Assembly (NCBI GenBank): GCA_039619475.1
Contig: CM077115.1
Coordinates: 59,216,864-59,280,863, forward strand
Length of the DNA stretch: 64,000 nt
Reading direction: 5' to 3'
DNA from: Icerya purchasi
Lineage: Eukaryota; Arthropoda; Insecta; Hemiptera; Monophlebidae
In this document: positions 11,905 to 20,779 of the stretch, one piece after another
Layout: each line of letters starts with the position of its first letter
Numbering within the stretch: position 1 is the stretch's first letter
Notes under the pieces: generated by a model
Seen by the model: only the letters and a program-made list of their open reading frames with translations
Told to the model about the DNA's origin: nothing
The model's database searches: none
Position numbers and translations under genes: made by a program

Positions 11905-13011
11905 CTAATTAAGGTGAATGTAGTTAGATAAAAAGAGAGGTAGGGAGTCAACAAGGGAAGGAGAAGAATCAATGTTATTGGACGCAAGAAGATCTAAAAT
12001 CGCTTCAGCTATAAAATTTGCTGTAGGAAGAACAGTAGATGAAGGAACTTTGGAAGTAGAAGCGGAACTAGAACTGGAAGCGTCATGAACTAAGGAATTA
12101 CTATTAATGGAGGTGGAATTACTAGTAGAAGAAGAACTATTAAAAGCCCAACCATTAGAGGGCGACGGAAGGCGGTTAGAAGGAAGGGCAGGAAACTGTG
12201 GGGAAGGTTTAGTATAAGATTTAAAATTAGGACGTTTATGAAAAGTTGGGGATTTGGGCCGCGGAATAGATTTAGGAACTGTATGAGAGGACTTAGAAGA
12301 TACATTAGGACAGGAAGCAGGCAACGAAGCACGGTCGGCATATGAGAAAGCCTGGGAAACTAAATTACTATTTTTAAAATTAGAAGCCTCATGGAAAGAG
12401 ATGTTTTCGAATGCCATAATGCGCTTAATTTCCTTTTGTTTCACCCATTCCGGGCACGTACGATTATAAGCACAATGAGAGCCTTTACAACTCCGGCAAA
12501 GAGGGGTCTCTTGAAGATTACTGCAGTCTGATAAAGGATGTTTGGAGGCACAGTGAGGGCATATATTCGAAGAGCTACGACAGTGTTTGGAAATATGCCC
12601 AAAAAGGAAACATTTCGAACACTGTGTAGGTAGTCGTACGCTAGGCGAAACAGGAAAACGGAGTCTGTAAATGGAAACAAAATCTGGAAGAACGGATTTG
12701 TGGAATTTAATTTCTACGGATCTAGTCGGAATTTTAGTACCCTCGGAGGAACGATAGATACGACGAATGGACGCTATGGGAATAGACGATTCAATCCGCT
12801 CCGTAATATCGTCTTCAGAAAACGAAGGATGAACCACTGAAATAATTCCCATTCTGAATAGGGCGCTATTGGGAATGTAAGCTTTAATATTTTTACTGAG
12901 AAAGAAGTCAGAATTAGATAAAAAGGAATTTGCAGTGGAAGCAGAAGGGAAGGTGACTGAAATGCGGTCCTTTCCTTGAGGAGAAACACTAAGAAATGAC
13001 GAAGAAACAGA
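11905..13011 (-). CDS. LINE B ORF1 (nucleocapsid-like), 5'-truncated
   Basis: The frame is open from the truncation point at 13011 to the stop at 11905 (368 codons); the first in-frame ATG is at 12852 but conserved sequence lies upstream of it (GKDRISVTFPSAS), so the true start is missing. Three zinc knuckles in order: CSKCFLFGHISKHC, CPHCASKHPLSDC and CRSCKGSHCAYNRTC, followed by the CPEWVKQKEIKRIMA stretch typical of I-group ORF1 proteins, then a Ser/Asn/Pro-rich low-complexity tail. The family binds element RNA and forms the ribonucleoprotein. No internal stops. Confidence 0.88.
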   Translation of the reverse strand, partial: SVSSSFLSVSPQGKDRISVTFPSASTANSFLSNSDFFLSKNIKAYIPNSALFRMGIISVVHPSFSEDDITERIESSIPIASIRRIYRSSEGTKIPTRSVEIKFHKSVLPDFVSIYRLRFPVSPSVRLPTQCSKCFLFGHISKHCRSSSNICPHCASKHPLSDCSNLQETPLCRSCKGSHCAYNRTCPEWVKQKEIKRIMAFENISFHEASNFKNSNLVSQAFSYADRASLPASCPNVSSKSSHTVPKSIPRPKSPTFHKRPNFKSYTKPSPQFPALPSNRLPSPSNGWAFNSSSSTSNSTSINSNSLVHDASSSSSASTSKVPSSTVLPTANFIAEAILDLLASNNIDSSPSLVDSLPLFLSNYIHLN

Positions 13012-13013
13012 AT

Positions 13014-13024
13014 ATTATATATCT
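13014..13024. repeat. Target site duplication ATTATATATCT of LINE B, 5' side
   Basis: Second copy of the 11-mer at 7048-7058. It adjoins the 5' truncation point, where the ORF1 frame is still open. Confidence 0.9.
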
Positions 13025-13236
13025 GAATGTGTCGAATATCCATCCTTTTAACTATATTTTATAATTTGATACGATCATAGATAATAACGAAAGATTTAAT
13101 TCAATATTGTTCACAATTTATTCAATAATTTTTATGACATTCATTATAATCAATAAAAATAATCATTGCTTCATTGTTTCAATGTTAAATTCTAATATAT
13201 CATTATCAGCCATTAATATTTTACAACATAAAATAT

Positions 13237-14205
13237 CTAATTTAACTGAATATATCCTTCTTCAGCCAACTTTTCTTCAATCATCCGAATTTCAGTATCT
13301 AAACCATTATTTCCCGATTGTTTAGATCTGTGTAGTATCAATAATCGCTCAACCAATTCATTAGGATCGTCAGAATAATTGAAATGAGAGTCTTCAAGAT
13401 TTACTTTGCGAACAGTCCTATATGCACGTTTCTTTTTCGTTTTACCCTGATAAACTTTTACATTCTTTATGGTAGATTGAAATAGAGGACGTATTATTTT
13501 TCTGTATTTAGGAAGTGGAGTACCCTTTAATACACCAGTAACACGTACATGAGCTCCAGTAAATTCCAGTATTTGTTTATATAAAGCTAAATCATTATTT
13601 GTATATTTCTTCTCATCAACATTTGCTTCCATCAGTAAATGAATCAGTCCTGGTGTGTAAGGAAATTTAGTTAGTGTTCTTCCTTTTCCTAAATAAATTT
13701 CACCACATTTCCGATTCCATGAAATTGGTGTTGAACCCATCATATACTCATGTGTGTTCGCATTATATTGTATTCCATATACAGGATCATTTGGTAGAGG
13801 TTCATCATAATCTATTTGAAATGGAGCCGTTTCATGTATATTAAGGGCCTTATTATCACGATTTTCATATTCTTCTTCATTTTCAATAGCAGTCTCATAA
13901 TCACGTTTCCTACTGTCATTAGAAAGTTTGTGTCGTTTTACCATTGATATATCATCACTTATTCCATCAGAACCATTTTTCATCCTTTTAGGTATTTGTA
14001 ATGATTCCCGAATATCCAATATCTGTTTTGTAACAGGTTCAAGCATTGCAGCTGAAGTATTTGTAATAGATTTAGTCGCATACTTTAACGCATTATATTT
14101 TTTCATTATATCGCTGCATATCCTTTCCAGTTCGCTTTTAAGAATTGCTTCTTTATTTATTCCATTAATACCAACATTAACCATCACTTTACTCGTTGAT
14201 ACCAT
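13237..14205 (-). CDS. DUF8207-like protein of the Maverick-like element
   Basis: Intact 322-codon gene, the only non-LINE coding sequence inside the 14.2-kb element, transcribed inward from the right inverted repeat. Residues about 15-65 form a charged helical, possibly coiled-coil segment (KSELERICSDIMKKYNAL). After an acidic linker comes a conserved-looking core, about residues 140-240: DPVYGIQYN, YMMGSTPISW, YTPGLIHLLME, TNNDLALYKQILEFTGAH, LPKYRKIIRPLF. From memory this spacing (YG..Y, YM.G, TPGL..LL, YK.IL..T.A) is that of the DUF8207-type proteins common in invertebrate genomes, some next to Maverick genes. A basic patch (KTKKKRAYRTVRK) follows. Function unknown. It is not a polymerase, integrase, ATPase or protease. 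Lack of decay suggests a recent insertion or selection. Start chosen at the first ATG. Confidence 0.7.
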   Translation of the reverse strand: MVSTSKVMVNVGINGINKEAILKSELERICSDIMKKYNALKYATKSITNTSAAMLEPVTKQILDIRESLQIPKRMKNGSDGISDDISMVKRHKLSNDSRKRDYETAIENEEEYENRDNKALNIHETAPFQIDYDEPLPNDPVYGIQYNANTHEYMMGSTPISWNRKCGEIYLGKGRTLTKFPYTPGLIHLLMEANVDEKKYTNNDLALYKQILEFTGAHVRVTGVLKGTPLPKYRKIIRPLFQSTIKNVKVYQGKTKKKRAYRTVRKVNLEDSHFNYSDDPNELVERLLILHRSKQSGNNGLDTEIRMIEEKLAEEGYIQLN

Positions 14206-14460
14206 TATTACAGGTAATTAAAAATTCATCAAAACTTACATGTAAATCTTCTCTATATATACATTTCACAATCTATTTTGAACACAGAGAGTTAATGCTA
14301 ATTCATCAGCAATAATTTATAGAATGTTTTTAAAGGCTTAAATATTTTCTTCACTTCCGATCATTTCTTCTGACCGTTCATAATAATTTTTGGTATTTTC
14401 ATACTTAGGTCCTGAATTTTGAAAAAAATTGCGATAACGTAGCAGTGGGCGGGCGGGGCC

Positions 14461-14879
14461 AGTGGAGACTTGGGTTACTTTCGGACATTAATTATTATAT
14501 TTATGTTAATTAATAATCGGTTCAGTTTATCGGAAACGAGCGGGACGCGTACGGGGGAATTTCGGAGAAATTTGGGGAACTTGGGGGAACTTTCAGCACC
14601 TGGACACTAATTGGGGTTACTTGCGCCCCCGAATAACACTTTGGATAGTTTATTGACCTCGGGACACTGTTTGGACATTCGGTTTATCGGAAATGTGCGG
14701 GAACCGTCCGGGGGAAACTCGGAGGAATCGGGGGAAACTTGGGTGAATTTTGACCACCTGGACGTGAATTGGGGTGACTTTAGTGTTCGGATTACCGGTC
14801 TGGGGTGAATTTTCAACTCCGGGACAGGAATTGGGGTTCGGATTAGCGAACATGCTAGAGTCGCCCTTTACTGACTACT
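14461..14879 (-). repeat. Right terminal inverted repeat of the 14.2-kb element
   Basis: Inverted partner of 652-1070. It ends GTCGCCCTTTACTGACTACT and is followed directly by the second GACCTC. The DUF8207-like gene starts about 255 bp inside it, so its promoter probably lies in or next to this arm. Confidence 0.92.
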
Positions 14880-14885
14880 GACCTC
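14880..14885. repeat. Target site duplication GACCTC, right copy
   Basis: Second copy of the 6-bp duplication at 646-651. Read on the minus strand it falls in the Arg-Gly-Leu codons of element A's ORF2, and the frame is the same on both sides. Confidence 0.93.
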
Positions 14886-15060
14886 TGCTGCAGTCTTGGC
14901 GGTAGATTTGCTAGCCTCTTATCGTCGGTTTGTGTTTTGGTAAGAGGTGGGTTTCTTGGAGGCAAGTGATTATAGGTTGTTTGAGCGAGAGTAGTTGGCG
15001 AAGTTCTTCATAGTTGTTGTAGAATCCATTAATATTCCATTGTGTTATTAACGTCTCCAT
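14886..15060 (-). pseudogene. LINE A ORF2, N-terminal part of the endonuclease
   Basis: Starts at the ATG at 15060, overlapping the end of ORF1 by about 30 bp in another frame, a common LINE arrangement. Translation begins METLITQWNINGFYNNYEEL and shows the EEP hallmark TCLQETHLL near residue 40. It continues in the same frame at 645 once the insertion is removed, with a TAG where a tyrosine-type residue is usual. Confidence 0.85.
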
Positions 15061-16772
15061 TCGGGGTAGTTTTCAATTTCGTGATTAGTTTGGTGATACA
15101 GATTTTCAATCCTCTATCTGCCACGATGGAGTGAGCTGTATGGAGCTGGATTGATACAGTTTCTATGTTAACTTCTTCGGTGGTGATTGTTTTGACGATT
15201 TCTTGTGCTGGAAGGTTTGGTTTGTTCGTTAGGATTAGTTGTAGTAGTTGATCGAAGCTGAGGGCGTTTGGGAGTGTCTTATATTGGTTTTCGATGGCAT
15301 CCAATGCTGAGATTAAAGCGTTCCTAGTTTGTGCGGCATCAGTGTCGATCGGTTTTATTTTCTTAACTTTCTGTTTCAAGGAGCTCAAGTTAGTGTCTGT
15401 GCTTTCAGGAGAGGAGCTGGCGGATAATACTTGTTAACGCTTAAAGCCATACGTATTATATGTATCGCTTATACTTGTTGCTAACGATTAGCGCCACTTA
15501 TGTTATACGCGTCGCCTATATCGATATTTACATTTAACGATATATTATATAGATGTCGCCCATGCATGTCGTCAATATCGATTAATCGGCCATTGTTGTT
15601 TGTATTCACGTGTTGTTGTTACCACGCCGTTGTTTTCCGTTTTCCGAAATGTTTGTTTTTTTACCGGTGTTATTGAGTAACTTCCGTACTTATGTATTAA
15701 ATCCGTTAACTACAGAATCGCTATTTTTTTTCGATTACTGCGTATTTCTCGGTTCGATAATTTGAACAATTAAGAATTAGAGAAACAATAGTCTCTTCGT
15801 TGAAGTTGGTGTTGCTGGCGATGTATTTTTCAGTTGTTGCGTGTTTGTCGAGGATTGATCGATAGAGACTTTTTCTTGATTTTCATCTGTAGTCGTAGTC
15901 GCATTATCCATAATTTCTTTTTTAACGGACTGTTTGGCCGCGGGAGGGAGGTTCAACGGAGTTGGTGAGAGATTCACATTGAGTAACGGATCTACAAGCA
16001 GGCTGGTAGATGATGTCGTTGGCGCAGATACGTGGTTGATTGGTGTTTGATCTCGAGTGGTCGTCCTAATTTTGTTCTCTTGATCTTTGATAGTACACAT
16101 TTGCGGAAGAGTGTTCATTGGTTTTGCAAAGACTGCAGTAGGTGTCGTTGTCCGAGAGGTATACAGTGAATTTCTCGTCTTCGTAAGTGGATGAATGCAG
16201 GTATTAGAATAGGTTCTTCAGGGTCATTAATTATATAAGTTTGTCTTCTAAACCTGTATATATGTCGGTATTGGTCTTCGGTAATACCAGCTTTCAAGTA
16301 GCTAACTGGCGCTGTTAGTTTTAGATTGATATCCACCAATTTGCGTTCGATGACGGAGTGGGGTATGTGGGGGGAGGTGTTAGAAATTATTAGGCGTTTA
16401 GCGGGATTGATCAGTTTACGTAGTTTTAGGATACGAGAGTTTACAGTGATTTGTGAGTGGGATTGAATTAGGTCGTCTGCTATTTTGATTGAAGCTAAGT
16501 ACACGCATATACGGTTATTCGATATACGAGATGCAAATAATATGTCTTTCGGAGGTATCAGGGTGCCGATACATTGTATACAGTCTTTTAGTTTATCATC
16601 TTTGTTAACGTGGATGACGATTGCTTTGGTCACGTGAAGGAGGTTTATCGAATTGAGCGATAGAAGTATATGATAAAGCTGGTTTACCGTTTTTAGTCAT
16701 GTTTGAACCGGTGGCAGTTAGCGATAATGGAGTATTTGTAGACGTGTTGGAACTGGTGGGGTTTTCCGCCAT
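15029..16772 (-). pseudogene. LINE A ORF1 (nucleocapsid-like), frameshifted and interrupted
   Basis: Start taken at the ATG at 16772 (MAENPTSSNTS). A one-base frameshift near 16620 separates the N-terminus from the conserved central domain (AIVIHVNKDDKLKD, NPAKRLIISNTSPHIPHSVI, YRHIYRFRRQTYI), typical of ORF1 proteins of Jockey-group LINEs. A second frameshift near 16110 splits a CX2CX4HX4C zinc knuckle (CSLCKTNEH, then a shifted LPQMC). A Ser/Thr/Pro-rich part follows and is cut by a 356-bp solo LTR. After it the frame resumes (SSSPESTDTN, KQKVKKIKPIDTDAAQTRNA) to the stop at 15029. Function in life: RNA binding. Confidence 0.82.
15432..15787. mobile_element. Solo LTR in LINE A ORF1
   Basis: 356-bp insertion with TGTTAACGC at one end and GAGAAACA at the other, flanked by ATACT (15427-15431) and ATAGT (15788-15792), a 5-bp duplication with one difference. 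Both termini read TG...CA. Removing the insertion and one flank copy joins element A's ORF1 in frame. A single LTR with no internal region indicates LTR-LTR recombination. Family and orientation are not determinable because both ends read TGTT. Confidence 0.75.
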
Positions 16773-17117
16773 ACGGCCGGTTAGCGATACTGGAGCTTCT
16801 TGTTTCCAGTCGAAAATTATCACCAAACAAAAAAAAGGTAGAGTACAAAAAAAAAGAGATAAATTTAACACATATCAGAAAAAAGGAAAGAGATAAGATA
16901 AGAAAAAGAGAAAAAAACTGTATTTAGAACACAAGAGCGCACGACTGTTCACTTTCCCGTTTAAATATAAATTGAAGTGTTATTATTTAATTATTAGTTC
17001 AGTGCAATATTGCTGTGTAGCATTAGCTACGGCTCTCTAAACATGTGCAATGCATTGACGATGGGTGGAATTTTCGATATCGAAAAACAAAAAAAACACA
17101 CACAGAAATTTTTTTAA

Positions 17118-18140
17118 CCCGTAAGAGGTCGCGCCCGGTCTAAAAGACCGTTTTTTTTGTTTTTTTTTTTTCTGTTATTTTAGCTGTGCTATTACCCCAG
17201 CGAAAATAACTCAGCTATTCCTAGAATAACAGATAAGCATGAGGACTAATCAGTTTTAACTAGAATAAAAACCATCGTACTTAACCAGAATAGAGTACCA
17301 ATTTACACACACGGTCTATATTCGATCGGCGCGACCGATATCGTTTCGATTTATTTCAGTTTGATTCTCTTTTGTCTTATGTTCTTAAAAAATATAAAGT
17401 AGATCTCTTGTTATCATTACTCCCATGAAAATTGTCGAAGAATCAGGTGCAGCTAATAAACCAGAGATGCTTACATTTTGTAACTTAGAATACTGTAGAT
17501 GAATTTAAAAATACATATATACTTAGTCTTGAGGAAAAGTTATCTAGGGAACTCAAAGTTCGGATTCGTAATATTTTACACGAAAGACAGAATAAAGAAC
17601 GCCTAAATATTAATTTTGGAGAAAACAAATTTACAAAAAATCAACGAAATATTCCTGGGCGATTTCACTTTGGCGACTGGCGCAAAAATACAAAAAGCTA
17701 AAACGCAGTGTAATAGCTACAAGTGTTTGTATGTCAAAAAAGCGCACCAATTCCAGCATGTTTTAAATGCTCAAATGAAAATAAAGAATAGTCTAGTGGT
17801 GTTAACAATTTGATTACATGTACCGTATTATATTATTATCTATATTTCATTCTATAATTTTTTTGTACATCTTTTGAGAATTAAGCTAATTTTTTATAAA
17901 ATGATACAAACTACGTTATTACAATATATTTTTTTGAAATAAAATGCTGTTTATTCATGCTAAAATAATAAAAAAAAAACAGCATAAAAAGGAATAAAAA
18001 CAGAATAAAAGAACTAATAAACACGAAATATTTCTTTCAAAAACATAAAAAAGTAATTTTTAAAAATGTTTTCATAAAACCCGGTCAAGAAGACCGGCGC
18101 GACCTCTTGCATTATCAAACATGGCGCGACCTTTTACGGG
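17118..18140 (+). mobile_element. piggyBac-type element, internally deleted
   Basis: Flanked on both sides by TTAA (17114-17117 and 18141-18144), the piggyBac target site. The terminal inverted repeats are CCCGTAAGAGGTCGCGCC on the left and the inverse of CCCGTAAAAGGTCGCGCC on the right, starting with the expected CCC. Extra subterminal copies of GGTCGCGCC and an ACCGGTC-type palindrome lie just inside. At 1023 bp it is less than half of a full element. Confidence 0.88.
17470..17812 (+). pseudogene. piggyBac-type transposase, C-terminal remnant
   Basis: Frameshifted plus-strand remains of a transposase C-terminus: a helical stretch (LSRELKVRIRNILHERQ), a Pro-Gly-Arg-Phe-His motif (NIPGRFHFGDW), then a Cys/His-containing tail (YKCLYVKKAHQFQH and ACFKCSNE in another frame) recalling the cysteine-rich domain that ends piggyBac transposases. 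The catalytic DDD core is absent. Confidence 0.6.
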
Positions 18141-18144
18141 TTAA

Positions 18145-19344
18145 AAATTACAAATTCTCTCGATCAAACATGAGAATACTTCGTTCACAAAATATCAGCG
18201 TACAAAGAACTGATCTTTCAATTAATACTGAAGTACATTTTCCCTCCTATACGTAACCTTTAAAAATTCTCTCAAACCTTATGACAAATTTTAAAACGAT
18301 GCGTTGCGAGTTTAATGCTTAATAGGAGCATCTTTCTAACTCTCCCATGCTTATGCAAGCTCAATTCGCTGGAAATAAACTTTCTTTTGATAATACGTTA
18401 CAACTTGATTTCAATTACGAGGATAGATTTTCCATTTACTATTCCTATTTGTTTACACAAATAGTGCTAGTTGAAGATATGTATAAAAGAAAAAACAATA
18501 ACATTAACGTTAAACGAAGATCAGTAGAGTCCTCTTAGTTCGGTTGATAAAACTGTTGGCTATTAAAGGTGTAAGCACACCAGCGCGCAATCGTTAAATA
18601 TATATGTATATGTATGTATGTATATAGTATAAAATGTTAAAGTCAAGAGAGTGCTTGAAATATATTAAAACAATGGAATCGGAAATAATTCGAACTTATT
18701 CAATTTTTCTTCAGAACTAAACACTACACATCGTTCGATGAGCGCTCTCGATTGTATGTATGCATTTTAACTGTAGGCTTCACGCAGACGTGTATGCGTG
18801 CTCCTACATTTGAAATTATTATTCAGTCTATTCGAGCATCGCTAAGTATGAATATCAAAAAGTCGCGAAGGTGGTTCGTGCATTTTATTATCTATCGCGC
18901 AATCGGTCGATCTCGTTATATAAGGCATATACAGATATATGCCTTATATGGGACGCACGAAGAAGGTTGTTTTCATATGCAAAAACAGAAAGCTCTTATG
19001 TGCTGGCTAGGCTGCAATTTAAGTCGTTCGTGTTCCGTTCTAAGTAAAATTACAACAAGCGCACAAAACTGCACAAGTTATTATCGTTTGTTATTAACCA
19101 CACTATTATCATCAGCGTCATCTTAAGACAGAGCGTTGAAGAGACACTCGGCAGCGATTCGAGATGTGCTCGGAAAACCTTTTAAAACAAGTTAAATATA
19201 TAAGGCGAGCAACGGTAAAACCGGAGAAAATGGAAAGATAATCTTCGCGATAATTTAAAATATGCCTAAAATTTACTACGATGATTATCGTTGTATCATT
19301 ATCATTGTTTTCATCATTCTATTTCGCAATTGTATCTATTGCAG
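18145..19344. other. Noncoding stretch upstream of the dpr exon (probable intron)
   Basis: No coding signal or recognisable transposon. It contains a short TATG-rich tract (18598-18625) and a perfect 14-bp hairpin (18918-18949). Pyrimidine tract and AG for the dpr exon lie at its right end. Confidence 0.55.
18918..18949. repeat. Perfect short hairpin
   Basis: ATATAAGGCATATA and its exact inverse TATATGCCTTATAT separated by CAGA. No function can be assigned. Confidence 0.8.
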
Positions 19345-19472
19345 AAGCGTTCACGCAGATAGTTGGCGGCCCGGATCTGTTCATCGATAACGGGAGCACG
19401 ATAAATTTAACATGCCTGATAGACTACACGCCGCAGCCACCGCCGGATATAATATGGAAGCACGGAGATCAG
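19345..19472 (+). CDS. dpr-like gene, exon encoding the first half of an Ig domain (likely Ig2)
   Basis: A 128-bp exon after TTGCAG (acceptor AG at 19343-19344) and before the donor GTAAAC. It is entered in phase 1 and left in phase 0. Product: EAFTQIVGGPDLFIDNGST followed by INLTC and PPPDIIWKH. GGPDL.ID.GSTINLTC..........IW is the start of the second Ig domain of DPR proteins, insect neuronal surface receptors that bind DIP partners and guide synaptic wiring. The Cys of the B strand and the Trp of the C strand are present. An upstream ATG in the same frame (19281) lies before the splice acceptor and is probably intronic. The preceding exon (Ig1) was not found in the window. Confidence 0.85.
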
Positions 19473-20059
19473 GTAAACAATACGATTCCTTCGACGGCCT
19501 TTCCAGTAAAATACTTTCTATTTACTTTATCTGATTGCTTTTGTAAACTCGCTAACAAATTCTCCGCCATCAGCGAATCGGCAGTATCATTGCCATTGAT
19601 TCAAGGCGCACGTTTCATGCCACCAGCGGCTTGTTTGCCAACTACAAAAACCGATTGCTACGTTTATTCCGGTTTTTCTAATGCCAGCCAGTGTAAATTG
19701 AAAAATATCTGCGAAATATTTTCCACAACAAAAAACAACAAAACGAAAAAATAGAAAACAGAAAACAATTCTATTTTAAGCTGATTCTCTCAGAAGTGCC
19801 ACCGTTTCGAAATATATACGTACTTAATATGCGAACCTTTGTTTCGGCAAAACTAGATATTTTATTTCGCTGTGAACCGCCGCGGCCCGATGGAAAATCG
19901 TAGATTTTCTTTTACGCTCCAGTTTCCAAATTTCTTATTAAATTTTTTTTTATGAAATTTATTTTTCCCGAGAGCGAAACATTTTTTTAAAGGTAATTTT
20001 TTTTCTTTTAATCATTTCCGACATGTATACATATATAATATGTTTTTAAGTTCAATATA

Positions 20060-20384
20060 TATTGACAAATGAGCGGATATATAGTTGTCGTGTTCAGAAG
20101 TTCCTCTGGCTTATCTGCACGTGTGCATTGAAATGCTCTGTGATTAGGATGGTATTTCCGTAGACCATATGTACTTAGTATGCGTTTGATTGATAAAGGC
20201 ACTACACACGGTGGCAGGCAGAATAAATATGTGACCGACGAGTTAATGCAGTCTGTCCAATTCTGAGCCGAGTTAATATAATCTCATCGCGATGGGATGG
20301 CTGCTTTCCGCGGAGAGCACGGTTCTGTCTTTCCTTTACGTTAGAATGTGATGGGATCCACAGCATACATGTCGTTAAGAGCAT
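20060..20384 (-). pseudogene. Decayed LINE ORF2 C-terminus (Jockey-type)
   Basis: Minus-strand translation shows the end of an RNase H-like region (LWIPSHSNVKERQNRA, usual form W.PSH.GI.GNE.AD) followed by DEIILTRLRIGQTALTRR, the R.LRIGHT.LTH stretch that precedes the C-terminal zinc motif in Jockey-type elements. Frame is lost after that. Confidence 0.65.
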
Positions 20385-20779
20385 GAAATAATCCTAAAAA
20401 AAAAGTAGACCGTATCGATTGGCGGCCTGAACGACGAATCATGAAAAAAGGAAACCTAGAAGAAGAAGAAGAAAAACATCGAGCTATTTATGTGCATTTT
20501 TGTATTTATATGTGTCGTTTACTTTATTTGCTTCTTCTTTTGTTTCGTAAGTCATGTGATTATATCAGACGTTAACGTTGCTGACGTTTTACTGCCTACA
20601 GAATTCCAACTTTATCTTTCATTTCTGTTCGTCTTTCCAATTTTTCTCCCTACATTTTCTCCTGTGATAAATCTCCGTACTTTTCTCGTAGTTATTTCAG
20701 TCTCTTACATCTTACTCGCGTATTTCATTTGTCAACTAACATTCCTTCCTTACTCTATAGTCACTTCAAATGGTTTTAA

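Larger units (their letters stand above)
7059..13013 (-). mobile_element. LINE element B (I-like, EEP-RT-RNase H), 5'-truncated
   Basis: Minus-strand non-LTR retrotransposon of 5.96 kb bounded by an 11-bp duplication. Order in the sense direction: truncated ORF1 with CCHC knuckles (13011-11905), a 1-kb pyrimidine-rich spacer with a 159-bp tandem repeat, intact ORF2 (10878-7144), short 3' UTR, oligo(A) read as T at 7059-7078 (one C interruption). An ORF1 with several knuckles plus an ORF2 ending in RNase H and a CCHC motif is typical of the I group. It is inserted in the 14.2-kb element and is therefore younger. The intact 1244-codon ORF2 indicates recent activity, but the missing 5' end should leave this copy without its promoter. 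Confidence 0.93.
652..14879. mobile_element. Maverick/Polinton-like element, 14.2 kb, reduced gene content
   Basis: The ends are inverted copies beginning AGTAGTCAGTAAAGGGCGAC, flanked by a perfect 6-bp duplication. A 6-bp target duplication, inverted repeats of several hundred bp and AG...CT ends are characteristic of Maverick/Polinton elements. Inside are a GC-richer repeated subterminal zone, a 185-bp tandem array, AT-rich noncoding DNA, a younger LINE (7059-13013) and a single intact gene near the right end (13237-14205). I find no family-B polymerase, retroviral-type integrase, packaging ATPase, protease or capsid gene, so this copy is non-autonomous or heavily deleted. Without the nested LINE and one copy of its duplication it would be about 8.3 kb. 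Boundaries are secure; class assignment is an inference. Confidence 0.72.
14886..16990 (-). mobile_element. LINE element A, 5' part (interrupted old non-LTR retrotransposon)
   Basis: Minus-strand LINE comprising a 5' UTR of uncertain start (somewhere near 16900-17050), ORF1 and the N-terminus of ORF2. The rest of the element resumes at 645-1. Two other elements are nested in it: the 14.2-kb element and a solo LTR. Frameshifts in ORF1, an internal stop and a mutated endonuclease His show that it is dead and older than its insertions. Confidence 0.85.

Noticed and set aside
19281..19754. 157-codon frame starting with a hydrophobic, signal-like segment before the Ig exon
   Set aside because: The hydrophobic part precedes a good splice acceptor and the tail after 19472 follows a good donor; only 19345-19472 matches the DPR family.
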